Source of the DNA: Kuschelorhynchus macadamiae
Taxonomy: Eukaryota; Arthropoda; Insecta; Coleoptera; Curculionidae
DNA length: 64,000 nt
Direction of reading: 5' to 3'
Assembly: GCA_030620095.1 (NCBI GenBank)
Contig: JAUTXW010002366.1
Span: forward strand, 55,001-119,000
Numbering within the stretch: position 1 is the stretch's first letter; the number at the start of each line of letters is the position of its first letter. The translations under genes were made by a program, and so were the position numbers. The notes under the pieces are model-generated. The model made no database searches and had not been told where the DNA came from. It saw only the letters and a list, made by a program, of their open reading frames with translations. This document shows positions 21,914 to 33,892 of the stretch, in pieces.

Positions 21914-24186
21914 TAAATATTAAAGTTATGTATTGAACGCCGTTTTACTTTTTAGTCTGCTATATGCCCGGTATTAATTTAAATTGAATGGGACTTCATT
22001 ATGGCAATTTATTTTATATTATAATAAAAATGTAATTTTAACTGAATCCTTAGAACATCCAGACCTAAGGCCTTCATATAGATTTTTAACAATCAATTAA
22101 TTTGATTTAGCTATTAAAATGTATGTCAGGATATTTGGATGGGTCTTTACAAAATTAATTCAATTTTCATTATATTATTATAATTAAAATGCATTTTTTT
22201 TATTATAATATAATTTTATTACTTACAAATTTGTTGATTTCAATATTTAACGAATACCTTTAGTAGTATTCTGTGGGAAACAATATAACCGATTATCAAT
22301 TTTTATGAATGGTATTTTTATTTACAACAATTTCTATGATTATCTATTTTCATTGAAACCAATTTCCATTGATATCAATTTCGATTGAGTACAAGCCCCT
22401 CGAATGCATTTTTATTATCGGAAGTTTCGCCATCTATAGCCTGCCAGAAGAAACATAATGTGTTCGCGTGAGTGTGTTCGATAACTCAAATTAATTTGCG
22501 AATGTGTCGTCATACGAAAGAGAAGTCTTCGCGCCCAAAAAGGTTTGTAAAATTCTGGAGCCCCTCTGGTCTGGTATTCTGTGTTCTGAAGTATGAGCCG
22601 ACTTTGTTACTTTGCGTATTGCGCTAACATTGGATTGCATTCTAATAATCTTGCTTGCTGAATTTTTAATATCATTTGTGCAATAAAAGACGATGATACG
22701 GGCCGAATTTAAACTCTCTTTCACGCACAAGTACGTTACATCGATGTACAGCGTCTGGGAGTCAAATATGCCGTAATGCATTGTCGTTTAAAAACGTTTG
22801 TAGAATTTACGCTTCAATAAGATGTTTTTAAAATTATTAAACTAATTATTTCGAATCTATAGATTTTATTTTCAATACTGTTTATTACGCCCTACCTGTG
22901 CAGTTGCAGGCAGTAGAAATCGAGATTGAAATTATAATCAAAAAACAAAAGTGACAGATATAAGATATTTCAAATTTCCAAAATAATACATTTTCAAAAA
23001 TGTGGATTGTTGCTTACCGTCAAGCTGTTAAGATAAATTTAAAAAATGGTAATTTAGGATATATTTACTATAATAATAGAACAATATGGTTTTAGCTACC
23101 TGTATAGGGCACTTTTGAACCTGGTTTGTATTTTTTAATTGCAAGTAAAAACTAAAAATGTCAATTTTTAGTTTTTACTTGCATTTAGATTTAGTCAATG
23201 AAATTGCCTAAATCAAAGGAAAGTTCAATGGAATTGTCTGTACCTTTTCGAGCTTTGCTAGAAAAAGTGAGGAAATCCCGGCACTAGTGCATCAACTCAA
23301 GTAACAAATGTTATAAAATATGAATGGAAGTTTCTCCTGCAATTATCTTACTTGCAGCATTCTTAACTTTTATTTTAAATTAATTAATTATTTTAATAAA
23401 AATACATTTCACGAATCCTCACGATGAGCACTTTAGATAATCTGATATTTGTAAACTTTTATTTTCTTGCTGAATGCTGAAGAGACCGGCGTGGGCATAC
23501 CGTTGTAAATGTATCGTGGTGTTGATCATAATTTTATAAACAATGAGTATTAAAAGTGGACTCGTATGTTGCGTTATAGAGGCTGCTTTTCTAGAAGCAA
23601 CAAGGCCGAATTAACTACTTAAGATGTTTGGCGCTCATCTGGGTGAGGCGAAGTTTTGCGATGACAAAAAACGGTCAATGGGTTTTATGTATTTGGTGGC
23701 CTTACGGCCGCAACTCAAAATTTACATGATGACAAAAAAAAAAAAATCCTCAGTTTTGTATTTCGCTCGCTGTTGTCTCCCGGAGCCCCCACCACATTTG
23801 AGCCTTACGCGTTGTGACTTTAGCATTTCAATCATTAAATCCTCACAAAAACATGACGCGCAAGCTCTGTGCTAGGGCCACTGCCGACGCGACGGCGGGG
23901 GCCTGAGTCAGTGGCGGGCCGTGAGTATATAAAGTGGGAGGGCGAAGGTAAAAAATAGTATTCGCATGGCGTGCGACGCCGACGGTTCGGCAAACTACTT
24001 TCAACACTTCGGGATTTTAGTTTTAAATAAATTTGTACAAGCTATATTGTCACAGATTACAAAACAATCTGTGAAGTAACACTTATTTTCTCTGTTAGTC
24101 ATAGTATCTGATTCTGTTGTTGATCAAAGGTTTATAATTTGAAATGGCCATTGAATTCGGATTTATTTTTTAATTTATCAAATATA
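21914..24186. other. No gene recognised; one short perfect hairpin
   Basis: AT-rich DNA with no convincing protein on either strand. A perfect 18-bp inverted repeat with a 6-base spacer lies at 23141-23182 (arm GCAAGTAAAAACTAAAAA). A GC-richer island spans about 23870-23990 and is noted separately. Confidence 0.5.
23926..23934 (+). promoter_or_regulatory. TATA-box-like site in a GC-rich island
   Basis: TATATAAAG lies within a GC-rich patch (about 23880-23990), unlike its AT-rich surroundings. An AATAAA-type signal follows at about 24026. It may be the promoter and polyadenylation part of a solo LTR or a cut-off gene. No coding sequence follows before the mariner-like element at 24187. Confidence 0.35.
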
Positions 24187-24911
24187 CAGTGTGACCGAAA
24201 TTGGTTATGACAGTATTGGGATCTCGGAAACCGTGATAGTTACAAAAACGTTTAAATGGAGAAAGTTTTAGACAATTATGTTTGTAATTTAACGCCGTTT
24301 TGCTCGCGATTCTATCTTTTTTAGTTTTTGAGATATTTTGAAAAAACCAAAAAACTGCATTTTCGATAAAGTCCTATAATTTATTTATTTATGAAAATTT
24401 TCAAAATCTGTAAGAACATTATTAAGGCAACTTTTAACGTAGAGTGCACCTATTAAGTCAGATTTTACATACAACGTTTCGATTTTCTAGAACCATCATC
24501 AATTTTGTTTTTTCTTATGGCCGCTGTGTTCGATTTTAACAGTTTTGAAAAGAGTATTTCTTTAGCTTTTCAACGGTGTATCACACTTTGTAATTAGGTT
24601 ATTACTAAAGGTGCAAAAAGTGCGTAGAGAAAATATTTAAACGTTTTTTGGAATTATCAAAGTAAAAAATTAAAAATTAATAGTGTTAAAAGGCAATATG
24701 TAATTCAACATCCAGTTCTACAAAAAATTAGTAAAAACTACTCAATAACATTGCACAATGTTCACAAATGTTCAAATGACCAGCCGCAGATAACACTAAC
24801 ATCTTTGCTCAAGTAGGCTTTGGTTTTGAAATAATAGAATGCTTTTAATCTGTCAAAAATGCAACGTTTAAGTTTTATTTAACATTCATCGCTGTTTTAA
24901 TAAGGATTACA

Positions 24912-26030
24912 ATGGCGTTAAACTTTTCTAATGAAGAAATGTTTGATATGTTAGTGTGTTATATTAAAAATGAAAGAAATGCAAACAGGGCCATGGATGT
25001 GTATTTTGACACGTACCCCGAAAGACGGCAGCCTGGCAGAACTTATTTTCAAACGCTGGTTAGAAACTTGCTTGAGTTTGGCAGTTTTAATAAGATTCGC
25101 ACAAAGAAGTATGCAAAAGACAACGAGCAACGCAATAGGCAAATCCTAGAATATTTTAATGAAAATCCGACTTCATCTACAAGAAGAAGCGAAACAGAAC
25201 TTCAAATTCCAAAATCTACCATTCATGGCGTCTTAAAAGTAACTAAATATCGTCCTTACAAGCCAACAATTGTGCAAGGACTTCAAGCAGGTGATTTCGA
25301 AAGAAGAATTGTTTTTTGTAATTGGTATATCAATAGATGTCGAGAAAATCCCGCTTTTTGCAATAAAGTCATTTGGTCAGATGAGACTCATTTTACAAAC
25401 TGTGGCATTTTTAATAAAAAAAATCACCATTATTGGGCTATTGAAAATCCGCAACTACGCGATCCACGCAGGCTGCAAGAACGATTTGATTTTAATGTGT
25501 GGTGCGGGATGCTTGGTAAGATAAACATAGTCTAATTCAATTGCTTATAATTCAATATTTTCCATTACTTTTTAGAAAATCGTCTCATTGGTCCCTTTAT
25601 TTTTGATCAGACACTGACAGGCCCAAGATACCTTGCCATGTTACAGAATCAAATAGTTCCTGCCATTCGAGAAGCTGTGCCAGATGATCAGTTTAATAGC
25701 TTGTGGTTTCAGCAAGACGGTTGTCCTGCACATAACAGCAGGGATGTACAAACCTTTTTAACAACAACTTTTGGTGAAAACGTAATATTCAGCAGTGGTC
25801 CTGTCCGCTGGCCAGCTAGATCCCCGGATATCACGCCGTTGGATTTTTATTTGTGGGGATGTGCGAAAAATGAAATATACGAATTTGACCCCCCAGAAAA
25901 TAGGCAAATTCTTGAGCAGCGAACCCGAAATATTCTAGAAAATATAAATAGAAATACCATTCAACGGGTAATCAGAACAGTTGAAAGGAAATGCGGACAC
26001 TGCATAGAAAAAAACGGTCAACATTTTTAA
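24912..26030 (+). CDS. Mariner-like D-D(41)D transposase, two exons
   Basis: Cut-and-paste transposase of element A. Exon 1 (24912-25515) and exon 2 (25576-26030) join across a 60-nt GT-AG intron (GTAAGA ... TTTTTAG). The join is supported because it restores the phrase CGMLENRLIGPFIF, matching element B. The predicted length is 352 residues. The N-terminal part has two helix-turn-helix-like blocks. Catalytic motifs are VIWSDETHF (D157), WFQQDGCPAH (D249) and RSPDITPLDFYLWG (D291), giving 41 residues between the last two, as in rosa-like elements. No stop or frameshift is seen, so the protein may be functional. The start MALNFSNEEMFDML is supported by the paralogue at 28251-29357. Confidence 0.85.
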
Positions 26031-26094
26031 TCCTAGTATTATGTAGCATTTTTTTATTAATTTTATTGAGTAGGTAGTTCATACTGATTTTCTG

Positions 26095-26345
26095 TTAATT
26101 CTTGTAAGGTTAGTACTTTTAAATCGCCATGAACGGTTGACTTCAGAATGTGAAGTTCTGTTTCAATTCTTCTTATGGAAAAAACCAGATTTTCATTAAA
26201 ATATTCTAATATTTGCCTATTCCATTCCTTGTCATACTTGCATACTTTCTGTTGCGATTCTTAAAATTGGCTAATCCTAGCAAGCTTCTAATCAGTGCAG
26301 CGCTTGAAAAGAAGTTCTGTCGACAGTCGTTCTTCGGGGTACATT
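26095..26345 (-). repeat. Inverted, diverged copy of transposase exon 1 segment
   Basis: Read on the minus strand this segment follows 25005-25260 of the transposase: TACCCCGAA(A/G)(G/A)ACG, then GCAAATATTAGAATATTTTA against GCAAATCCTAGAATATTTTA, then a GTTCATGGCGATTTAAAAGTA match. Stops and indels are present. It lies inside the right arm of element A, between the transposase end and the long TIR. Confidence 0.75.
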
Positions 26346-27138
26346 ATGTGTAGTGCACATAGTATTAATGTTACTGAGTAGAACTTACTGATTTTATGCA
26401 GAATTTAATGTCCAATTTAAAAATATTGCTATTTGAAACTATTAAATTTTAATTTATATCGATAATTCGAAAAAACAGTCTTATTTCAAACGCAAAGCCT
26501 ACTTGAGCAAAGATGTTAGTGTTATATGCGGGTGGTAGTTTGAACATGTGTGAACATTGTGCACGAATCAATTATGTTATTAAGTAGTTTTTACTGATTT
26601 TTTGTAGAACTGGATGTTAAATTACAATATATTGCTATTTAACACTATTAATTTTTAACTTTTTACTTTGATAATTCCAAAAAACGTTTAAATATTTCCT
26701 CTACGCACTTTTTGCACCTTTAGTAATAACCTAATTACAAAGTGTGATACACCGTTGAAAAGCTAAAGAAATACTCTTTTCAAAACTGTTAAAATCGAAC
26801 ATAGCGGCCATAAGAAAAAACAAAATTGATGATGGTTCTAGAAAATCGAAACGTTGTATGTAAAATCTGACTTAATAGGTGCACTCTACGTAAAAAGTTG
26901 CTTTAATAATGTTCTTACAGATTTTGAAAATTTTCATAAATAAATAAATTATAGGACTTTTTCGAAAATGCAGTTTTTTGGTTTTTTCAAAATATCTCAA
27001 AAACTAAAAAAGATAGAATCGCGAGCAAAACGGCGTTAAATTACAAACATAATTTTCTAAAACTTTCTTCATTTAAACGTTTTTGCAACTATCACGGTTT
27101 CCGAGATCCCAATACTGTCATAACCAATTTCGGACACA

Positions 27139-27313
<175 letters not shown>

Positions 27314-27315
<2 letters not shown>

Positions 27316-30255
27316 AGAACCCTTGACTGCAGCCAATTGGAAAAAAAAATTCATGACTAAAATGGCAACGAGGAATCGTCCAAAAATATTTTTAACTTTG
27401 CAAATTGGCCGTAAGTGGGCGCAACTGTCAAAAGGAAAATACAAATTTAAAATTTGAACAAAATTACTAAATTAAGATATAAGTTTTATAACGTCATTCG
27501 AAAGCTTAGTCAATTTTCTATGAATTCGCTTTAAGCCAAATTTTCATTGGGTTAATAATAAGGGTGGGGGAAACAAATGTGTGTTGTCATATTTAAATCG
27601 CTATATCTTGTACACTTCTTAACCAATTTTAATGAACAAGGTGTCATATGAAAGATAATTTTTACGTCTCTTAATGGACTTCTGCAGTGATATAAATTAG
27701 TTTTAAAAAAAGAAGTCAGATGGCGCTATCCAATGTGGTTAGAGTTTTCTTGAAATTTTTCTAAAATTTCAAATGGATCGGTATGCTTTACCTTATAAAT
27801 TATAAAAGTGAATTATAAAATCTACATTTTGGCGAAAACCGCATATCGAAATCTTTATTCGTTTCGGAGTTGTTGCTAAATAACTGGTGATAAAAGAAGC
27901 AAAAACAAAAAAATCGAGTTTTATGAAGTTAGTATCTGACAAATAAATGATATTATGGAATTAATTAAAGCATGTTAAAGGTTTACTTAATAACCAGATT
28001 AAAAAATCTTAATTGAACTAATTGTAAGTAGTAATATTTTTATTTGCCTTCCATCACACTTTATCCAGGCTTTGGACTGGTCCAAACTTTAGCAGACTAT
28101 TAAAATTTGGAGCGTGTTTAAAGGCCAACGGGCCATAACAAAGCAGAATAACATAACGAGTAACGTATGAAAAACCTTCGTGGCAAAAATACGAAGAAAC
28201 AGGTAACGAGTAACAAGAACAAGAACAAAATTTTCAGAAAAATTAGGCATTTATGGGATATGTTCAAAATGTTTTCCATCATTCTGAATACAGCGGTACA
28301 GCCTTTGTTGTGTTGACGAGACAGCAGTTTTAATTTCCGCCACGGATATGCTGTTTATAGCCGTTCTAATTCTCTCGATCATATTTTCTCGCGTTGTTGG
28401 TCGAGTTTTGTAAACGAGATCTTTTATTCTTCCCCATAAATAAAAATCGAGACAAGTTAAGTCCGGTGACCTGGCTGGCCAAAGAAATAAACTTCCTCTT
28501 CCAATCCACCGGAAAGGGAACTGCTGGTCAAGGTAGTGACGCACTTGGTTTGAAAAATGGGCAGGACATCCATCGTGTTGAAACCACAAATTTCTTCTTG
28601 TCGCGAGGGTCACGTTTTCTAATAACTGTGGCAGCTCATTAATTAAAAATTGAAGGTATAATTCACCATTTAGAGTCCTATCAAAGATAAAAGGCCCGAT
28701 AATCTTTCCTTCAACAATTCCGCACCATACATTCACTGTCCAACGATGTTGATGGTCGACTTCACGCATCCAATGAGGATTATTATCACACCAGTAATGC
28801 ATGTTGTGCAAGTTTACTCTACCATTGCTGGTAAATGAGGCTTCATCTGTCCATAGTACTTTATCCAAAAAACGGCGATCTTCCCTTATCATGTTGAGAA
28901 GCCAATGACAATAATTTAAGCGATTGTCGAAATCCAAGTCTAGTAAAGCCTGGTGCAAAACAATATGATATGGATGCATGTTAAAATCCATCAAAATTTT
29001 ATGAATGGAGCCAACTGAAAGTCCCAAGTCCCTAGAAATTTCGCGAATACTAGCATGTGGATCAACATTGATATAAGCTAAAACGTTTATGATATTCGTC
29101 TCATTTCTGACTCTGCGATGCCTTATTTGAGTCGAAGTTGGTTGAACTCTGCCAGTTTCTCTGAGTCGTCTTGCCAAACGAGTAAACACGTGCCTGGAAT
29201 GATGCGTCCGATTAGGGTACTGCAAAGCATACTCCCTTGAAGCTCTGGCTGCATTTCGAAAGCACTCAAAATACACACCTAACATATCAAATGCCTCTTC
29301 ATTTGTAAACGGCATTTTTACTTTAGTAACGGAAACAAGAAGTAAACTTTCTTTCACAAGACAATAAACAAACCAAAATGACAGTTACTGCTTTTATTGC
29401 CATGACAACGAGGCGCAATGTGTCTGTTGTTTTTCACGGCTTACTGTGACAGTACAAGGAGGCAAATAAGAAATAAGAACGCAATACCTCATGGTATGAC
29501 ATTGCTTACAATTAGTTCAATTAAGATTTTTTAATCTGGTTATTAAGTAAACCTTTAACATGCTTTAATTAATTCCATAATATCATTTATTTGTCAGATA
29601 CTAACTTCATAAAACTCGATTTTTTTGTTTTTGCTTCTTTTATCACCAGTTATTTAGCAACAACTCCGAAACGAATAAAGATTTCGATATGCGGTTTTCG
29701 CCAAAATGTAGATTTTATAATTCACTTTTATAATTTATAAGGTAAAGCATACCGATCCATTTGAAATTTTAGAAAAATTTCAAGAAAACTCTAACCACAT
29801 TGGATAGCGCCATCTGACTTCTTTTTTTAAAACTAATTTATATCACTGCAGAAGTCCATTAAGAGATGTAAAAATTATCTTTCATATGACACCTTGTGCA
29901 TTAAAATTGGTTAAGAAGTGTACAAGATATAGCGATTTAAATATGACAACACACATTTGTTTCCCCCACCCTTATTATTAATCCAATGAAAATTTGGCTT
30001 AAAGCGAATTCATAGAAAATTGACTCAGCTTTCGAATGACGTTATAAAACTTATATCTTAATTTAGTAATTTTGCTCAAATTTTAAATTTGTATTTTCCT
30101 TTTGACAGTTGCGCCCCCTTACGGCCAATTTGCAAAGTTAAAAATATTTTTGGACGATTCCTCGTTGCCATTTTAGTCATGAATTTTTTTTTTCCAATTG
30201 GCTGCAGTCAAGGGTTCTTGAGATATAGATAGTGTACGCCCTTAACTGAACACCC

Positions 30256-30258
<3 letters not shown>
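27314..30258 (-). mobile_element. Mariner-like D-D(41)D element B, ~710-bp TIRs
   Basis: The left arm (27314-~28028) and right arm (~29505-30226) are long inverted copies beginning TCAAGAACCCTTGACTGCAG, and contain an ordered series of near-identical blocks. The right side continues with about 30 bp ending GAACACCCTC before the next AT tract, while the left tip merges into the (AT)n tract and appears to have lost its outermost bases. An intact single-exon transposase lies between on the minus strand. Confidence 0.88.
28251..29357 (-). CDS. Mariner-like D-D(41)D transposase, intact ORF
   Basis: An uninterrupted reading frame of 368 residues; the true start may be Met15 (MPFTNEEAFDML), which aligns with the start of the element A protein. 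HTH-type blocks occupy the first ~130 residues (ISRDLGLSVGSIHKIL). Catalytic motifs are LWTDEASF (D171), WFQHDGCPAH (D262) and RSPDLTCLDFYLWG (D304), with 41 residues between the last two. Unlike element A there is no intron at the CGIVEGKIIGPF position. Its length and intact motifs suggest recent activity. The expected role is excision and reinsertion of the element at TA sites. Confidence 0.92.
   Translation of the reverse strand: MKESLLLVSVTKVKMPFTNEEAFDMLGVYFECFRNAARASREYALQYPNRTHHSRHVFTRLARRLRETGRVQPTSTQIRHRRVRNETNIINVLAYINVDPHASIREISRDLGLSVGSIHKILMDFNMHPYHIVLHQALLDLDFDNRLNYCHWLLNMIREDRRFLDKVLWTDEASFTSNGRVNLHNMHYWCDNNPHWMREVDHQHRWTVNVWCGIVEGKIIGPFIFDRTLNGELYLQFLINELPQLLENVTLATRRNLWFQHDGCPAHFSNQVRHYLDQQFPFRWIGRGSLFLWPARSPDLTCLDFYLWGRIKDLVYKTRPTTRENMIERIRTAINSISVAEIKTAVSSTQQRLYRCIQNDGKHFEHIP

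Positions 30259-30346
<88 letters not shown>
30259..30346. repeat. (AT)n microsatellite between elements B and C
   Basis: About 90 bp of pure AT dinucleotides joins the right end of element B to the left tip of element C. Confidence 0.95.
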
Positions 30347-30349
<3 letters not shown>

Positions 30350-30351
<2 letters not shown>

Positions 30352-33145
30352 TGTGTCCGTCATCTTTGTTATCTTAAATGGGACACCCTGTATTTATTAA
30401 TTAATTTTGTTTCGTTGTTTAATTCTGAACATTTTTTTATAACATACTTGTACCTTTATCTTTAACCGTTTTTGAGATAATTGAGATTAAATAAAAAATT
30501 GGAAGAAAAGATGGCACTAATTAAATGGCAATTTTTTAGAAACTACTAAACATAAAGAGACAAAAATTTGGTGGGTTGAAATATTAATATGACCCAACAA
30601 GATAAATGTCATATTATACATTTATTTTAAACAGGGTGGCTCAAAAATCGTATCATGTTAACACATTTTCTTTTTGCAATAACTATGATTTTTCAAATGG
30701 AACACTCTGTATATTTTCTAAGTAATTTTTTCTCTGTAGAATGCTTATTTCAAAAAGTTATAATGTTTCTATACCCATCTTCAACGGTTTTTTAGATATT
30801 CAGGTTTTTATACTGGAACGTACTAAATATCCTAAAATTTGTAAAATTTAGTAGTTGGCTATGCATGATATGACAGGTTCTGGAAAAAGAAAAGTACAGT
30901 TGACTGTCAGAACAGTAACAAGCTTTGACCTTTCCTTCTCCTAATTTCAAAAATGGCAAATAATTATTCACATTCTGATATTCTTAATCTGTTTATTATT
31001 CATGGAGAATGTAATCGAATAGTGGCAAGAACATGTAGAACATTTATCGAACGATATCCCCAACTACCACCAATAAACGAAAGAGAAATTTAGAAAATTT
31101 GAGGCTAATTTTAAAAACCATGGCGATATTAAAACCGAACGGATTCAGGTTAGTCCGATTGCTGGAGATGAAGACAATACCATTAACGTTTTAGGATATT
31201 TTGAAGCTTACCCTCACGCTTCGATTTACAGTGCAGAAAGTGATTTGGGAATTTCCTATTCGTCTATTGAAAGAATTTTAAACAAAAACGGAATGCACAA
31301 TTATAAGTTTGAAACAGCGCAATTTTTAAGAGAGGGAGATGATATTCAGCGCGTTGAGTTTTGCGAGATGTTTTTAATAAAAATGCAGAAAGATCCCAGT
31401 TTTGTACAAAAAGTTATTTGGTCGGACGAGTCAAAATTTACACGAGAAGGAATTTTTAACAGAAGGAACTCTCATTTTTGAGCAAAAGAAAACCCACATT
31501 TTATACAGGAAAGAGGATTTCAAGACAAATTTGGCTTCAATGTTTTTTGTATACTAATGGACAATACGTTTCAGTAGTATTGCATATACGATGAAAATCT
31601 TAATTCAGAAAAGTATTCAGATATTCTTAACAATACTTTAGGGCCATTTTTAAATACCTTAACCCCTGACGTAAGGTCATCCTGCTGGTATCGATTAGAT
31701 GGTGCACCGGCACATTGCACTTAACAAATTTCAACTTTGTTGTATAACTTATTCGATGACAGGTGGTTTAGACGAATGGGTCTTTGGTTATAGCCACCTC
31801 GGTCACCTGATCTTACACCATTAGATTTTTATCTGTAGGGCACCATCAAGGAAAGGATTTATCAAACGCCAGTTACTTCCAAGGATGATTTAATAAATAG
31901 GGTACGCGTAGCTTTTCGAAACCTAGACGGTGAAGAAGTTAGAAGAGCTACCACTCAGCATGTTGAAACATCTATTTTGAAATGTTTAGCGGCAAATGGA
32001 GGACATTTTCGATAAGTAACATTATTTTCATCATTATTCATATTGATGTTTAAGAAAGTGTTTGGAATAATATTTATTTTTGTTATTGTTTTTATGGAAA
32101 TGTATTAGTTTTAAGGCTTTTGTCCGTAATACTTATTGCCGCCAAACCCGTTTTTATGTTAATATTGTATCTAACTCTAACTCTTTTTAAACTAACCTAA
32201 ATTTGTTTGTTTAAAACCGTCAGCATTTTAAATTAACTTCAACTTTTCTGAATTTTCTTTCGTTTAGTGATGGTAGATAGGGATATTGTTAGTTAAATGT
32301 TGTACATGTTCTTGCTTCTATTCGATTGTATTTTTTATGAATAATAAACAGATTCAGAATATCAGAACGTGAGTAATTATAGGTCCTTTTTAATTAACGC
32401 AAATCTTCTGAATTTTCAATACCCTTTATTCACCTTATGATAACATGGTAATAAAGTAATGTCTACTTTCATAAACTGATCATAACGAAAGCAAAACTCG
32501 AAACGTTTTGTAAAATTTTGTAGTTCACTAAGTTGCTCTTCTGATAGTCAACGATAGTTTGTTTTGCTAAAACCTGTCATATCATAGCCAGCTACTAAAT
32601 TTCACAAATTTTAGGATATTTAGTACGTTCCAGTATAAAAACCTGAATATCTAAAAAACCGTTGAAGATGGAACATTATAACTTTTTGTATAGGAACATT
32701 ATAAAAAACTTTTTGAAATAAGCATTCTACAGAGAAAACATTACTTAGAAAATATACCAAATTTTTGTCTCTTTATGTTTAGTAGTGTTCCATTTAAAAA
32801 AATCATAGTTATTGCAAAAAGAAAACGTTTTAAAAAAACATGATACGATTTTTGAGCCACCCTGTATAAAATAAATGTATAATATGACATTTATCTTGTT
32901 GGGTCATCCCCAAAAAATTAATATTTCAACCCACCAAATTTTTGTCTCTTTATGTTTAGTAGTTTCTAAAAAATTGCCATTTAATTAGGGCCATCTTTTC
33001 TTCCAATTTTTTATTTAATCTCAATTATCTCAAAAACGGTTAAAGATAAAGGTACAAGTATGTTATAAAAAAAATGTTCAGAATTAAACAACGAAACAAA
33101 ATTAATTAATAAATACAGGGTGTCCCATTTAAGATAACAAAGGTG
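30350..33145 (+). mobile_element. Mariner-like D-D(41)D element C, ~550-580-bp TIRs, decayed
   Basis: The left arm (~30350-30900) and right arm (~32565-33145) are inverted copies sharing CTTTGTTATCTTAAATGGGA near the ends and TTTTAGGATATTTAGTACGT near the inner limit. Small indels and substitutions separate the arms. The enclosed transposase is a pseudogene. The right outer tip is not sharply defined. Confidence 0.85.
30953..32015 (+). pseudogene. Mariner-like D-D(41)D transposase pseudogene
   Basis: From MANNYSHSDILNLF onward the whole length of the family is readable, but with a frameshift near 31090 and stops at about 31479, 31574, 31723, 31790 and 31837, several at tryptophan positions. 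Motifs that remain include VIWSDESKF, RLDGAPAHC and RSPDLTPLDFYL; the spacing of the last two aspartates is again 41. It ends NGGHFR. Clearly inactive, it shows that the cluster contains copies of different ages. Confidence 0.85.
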
Positions 33146-33480
33146 ACGTCACTTCCGCTCAAACCGGAAATAACAGAAATGTCAAAATATTTTGCTTTGA
33201 GAGTTCAGTTGACCTATTATCTTACAGTTGAAAGGAGGTGTTAATGCAAGATAATGCCAGGCCTCAATTTGAAAATAAAATTCCACGGGTACATCTGGAT
33301 TTACGGTAAACACTTTGGAAACGTACGGCAGAGAACGCATATGGGAAGAACTGACCAAAATGACATAAGGTCTCTAATTTTAAGTATGAACCGTCGTTGT
33401 CCTGTATAGACATTTTGGTGTAATTTTTAGTTGCGTTTTGTTTCGGTTTTTCGTTATTAATAATTTGCAATAAAATCATG

Positions 33481-33556
<76 letters not shown>

Positions 33557-33626
33557 TCGGACCAGTAGTTTTGATAAAATCTTGCTTAGAACTTTTGGTT
33601 ACGTTAATTTTTTGGGGAAGTGTATA

Positions 33627-33680
<54 letters not shown>

Positions 33681-33892
33681 CGTTTAACGTTTTTTTAAAT
33701 TTATTTTCTATTTATTTGTTTTATGACACTTATACAGAGAATCCACAGTATACAGGAGTAAAAAATGACCAAATTTTGTATAGAATATTTTAAAAGGCGT
33801 TGAGTATATTTTCAATGAAAAAACTTTGTATTTTAATTGTTTAGAAAAAAATTACTCAAAATATAAAAGTAACCAAAAAAATGCATCTTTTG
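33146..33892. other. No gene; two further (AT)n tracts
   Basis: (AT)n microsatellites occupy 33480-33552 and about 33622-33677. The rest is AT-rich and unrecognised. Confidence 0.6.

Noticed and set aside
22491..22781. 96-residue minus-strand open frame
   Set aside because: No recognisable domain, unremarkable composition, no splice or promoter context; a chance frame is likely.
23624..23875. 83-residue open frame upstream of the GC-rich island
   Set aside because: No family resemblance, and it includes a poly-A-derived lysine run; not supported as a gene.
28394..28642. Plus-strand frame inside element B
   Set aside because: Shadow of the intact minus-strand transposase.
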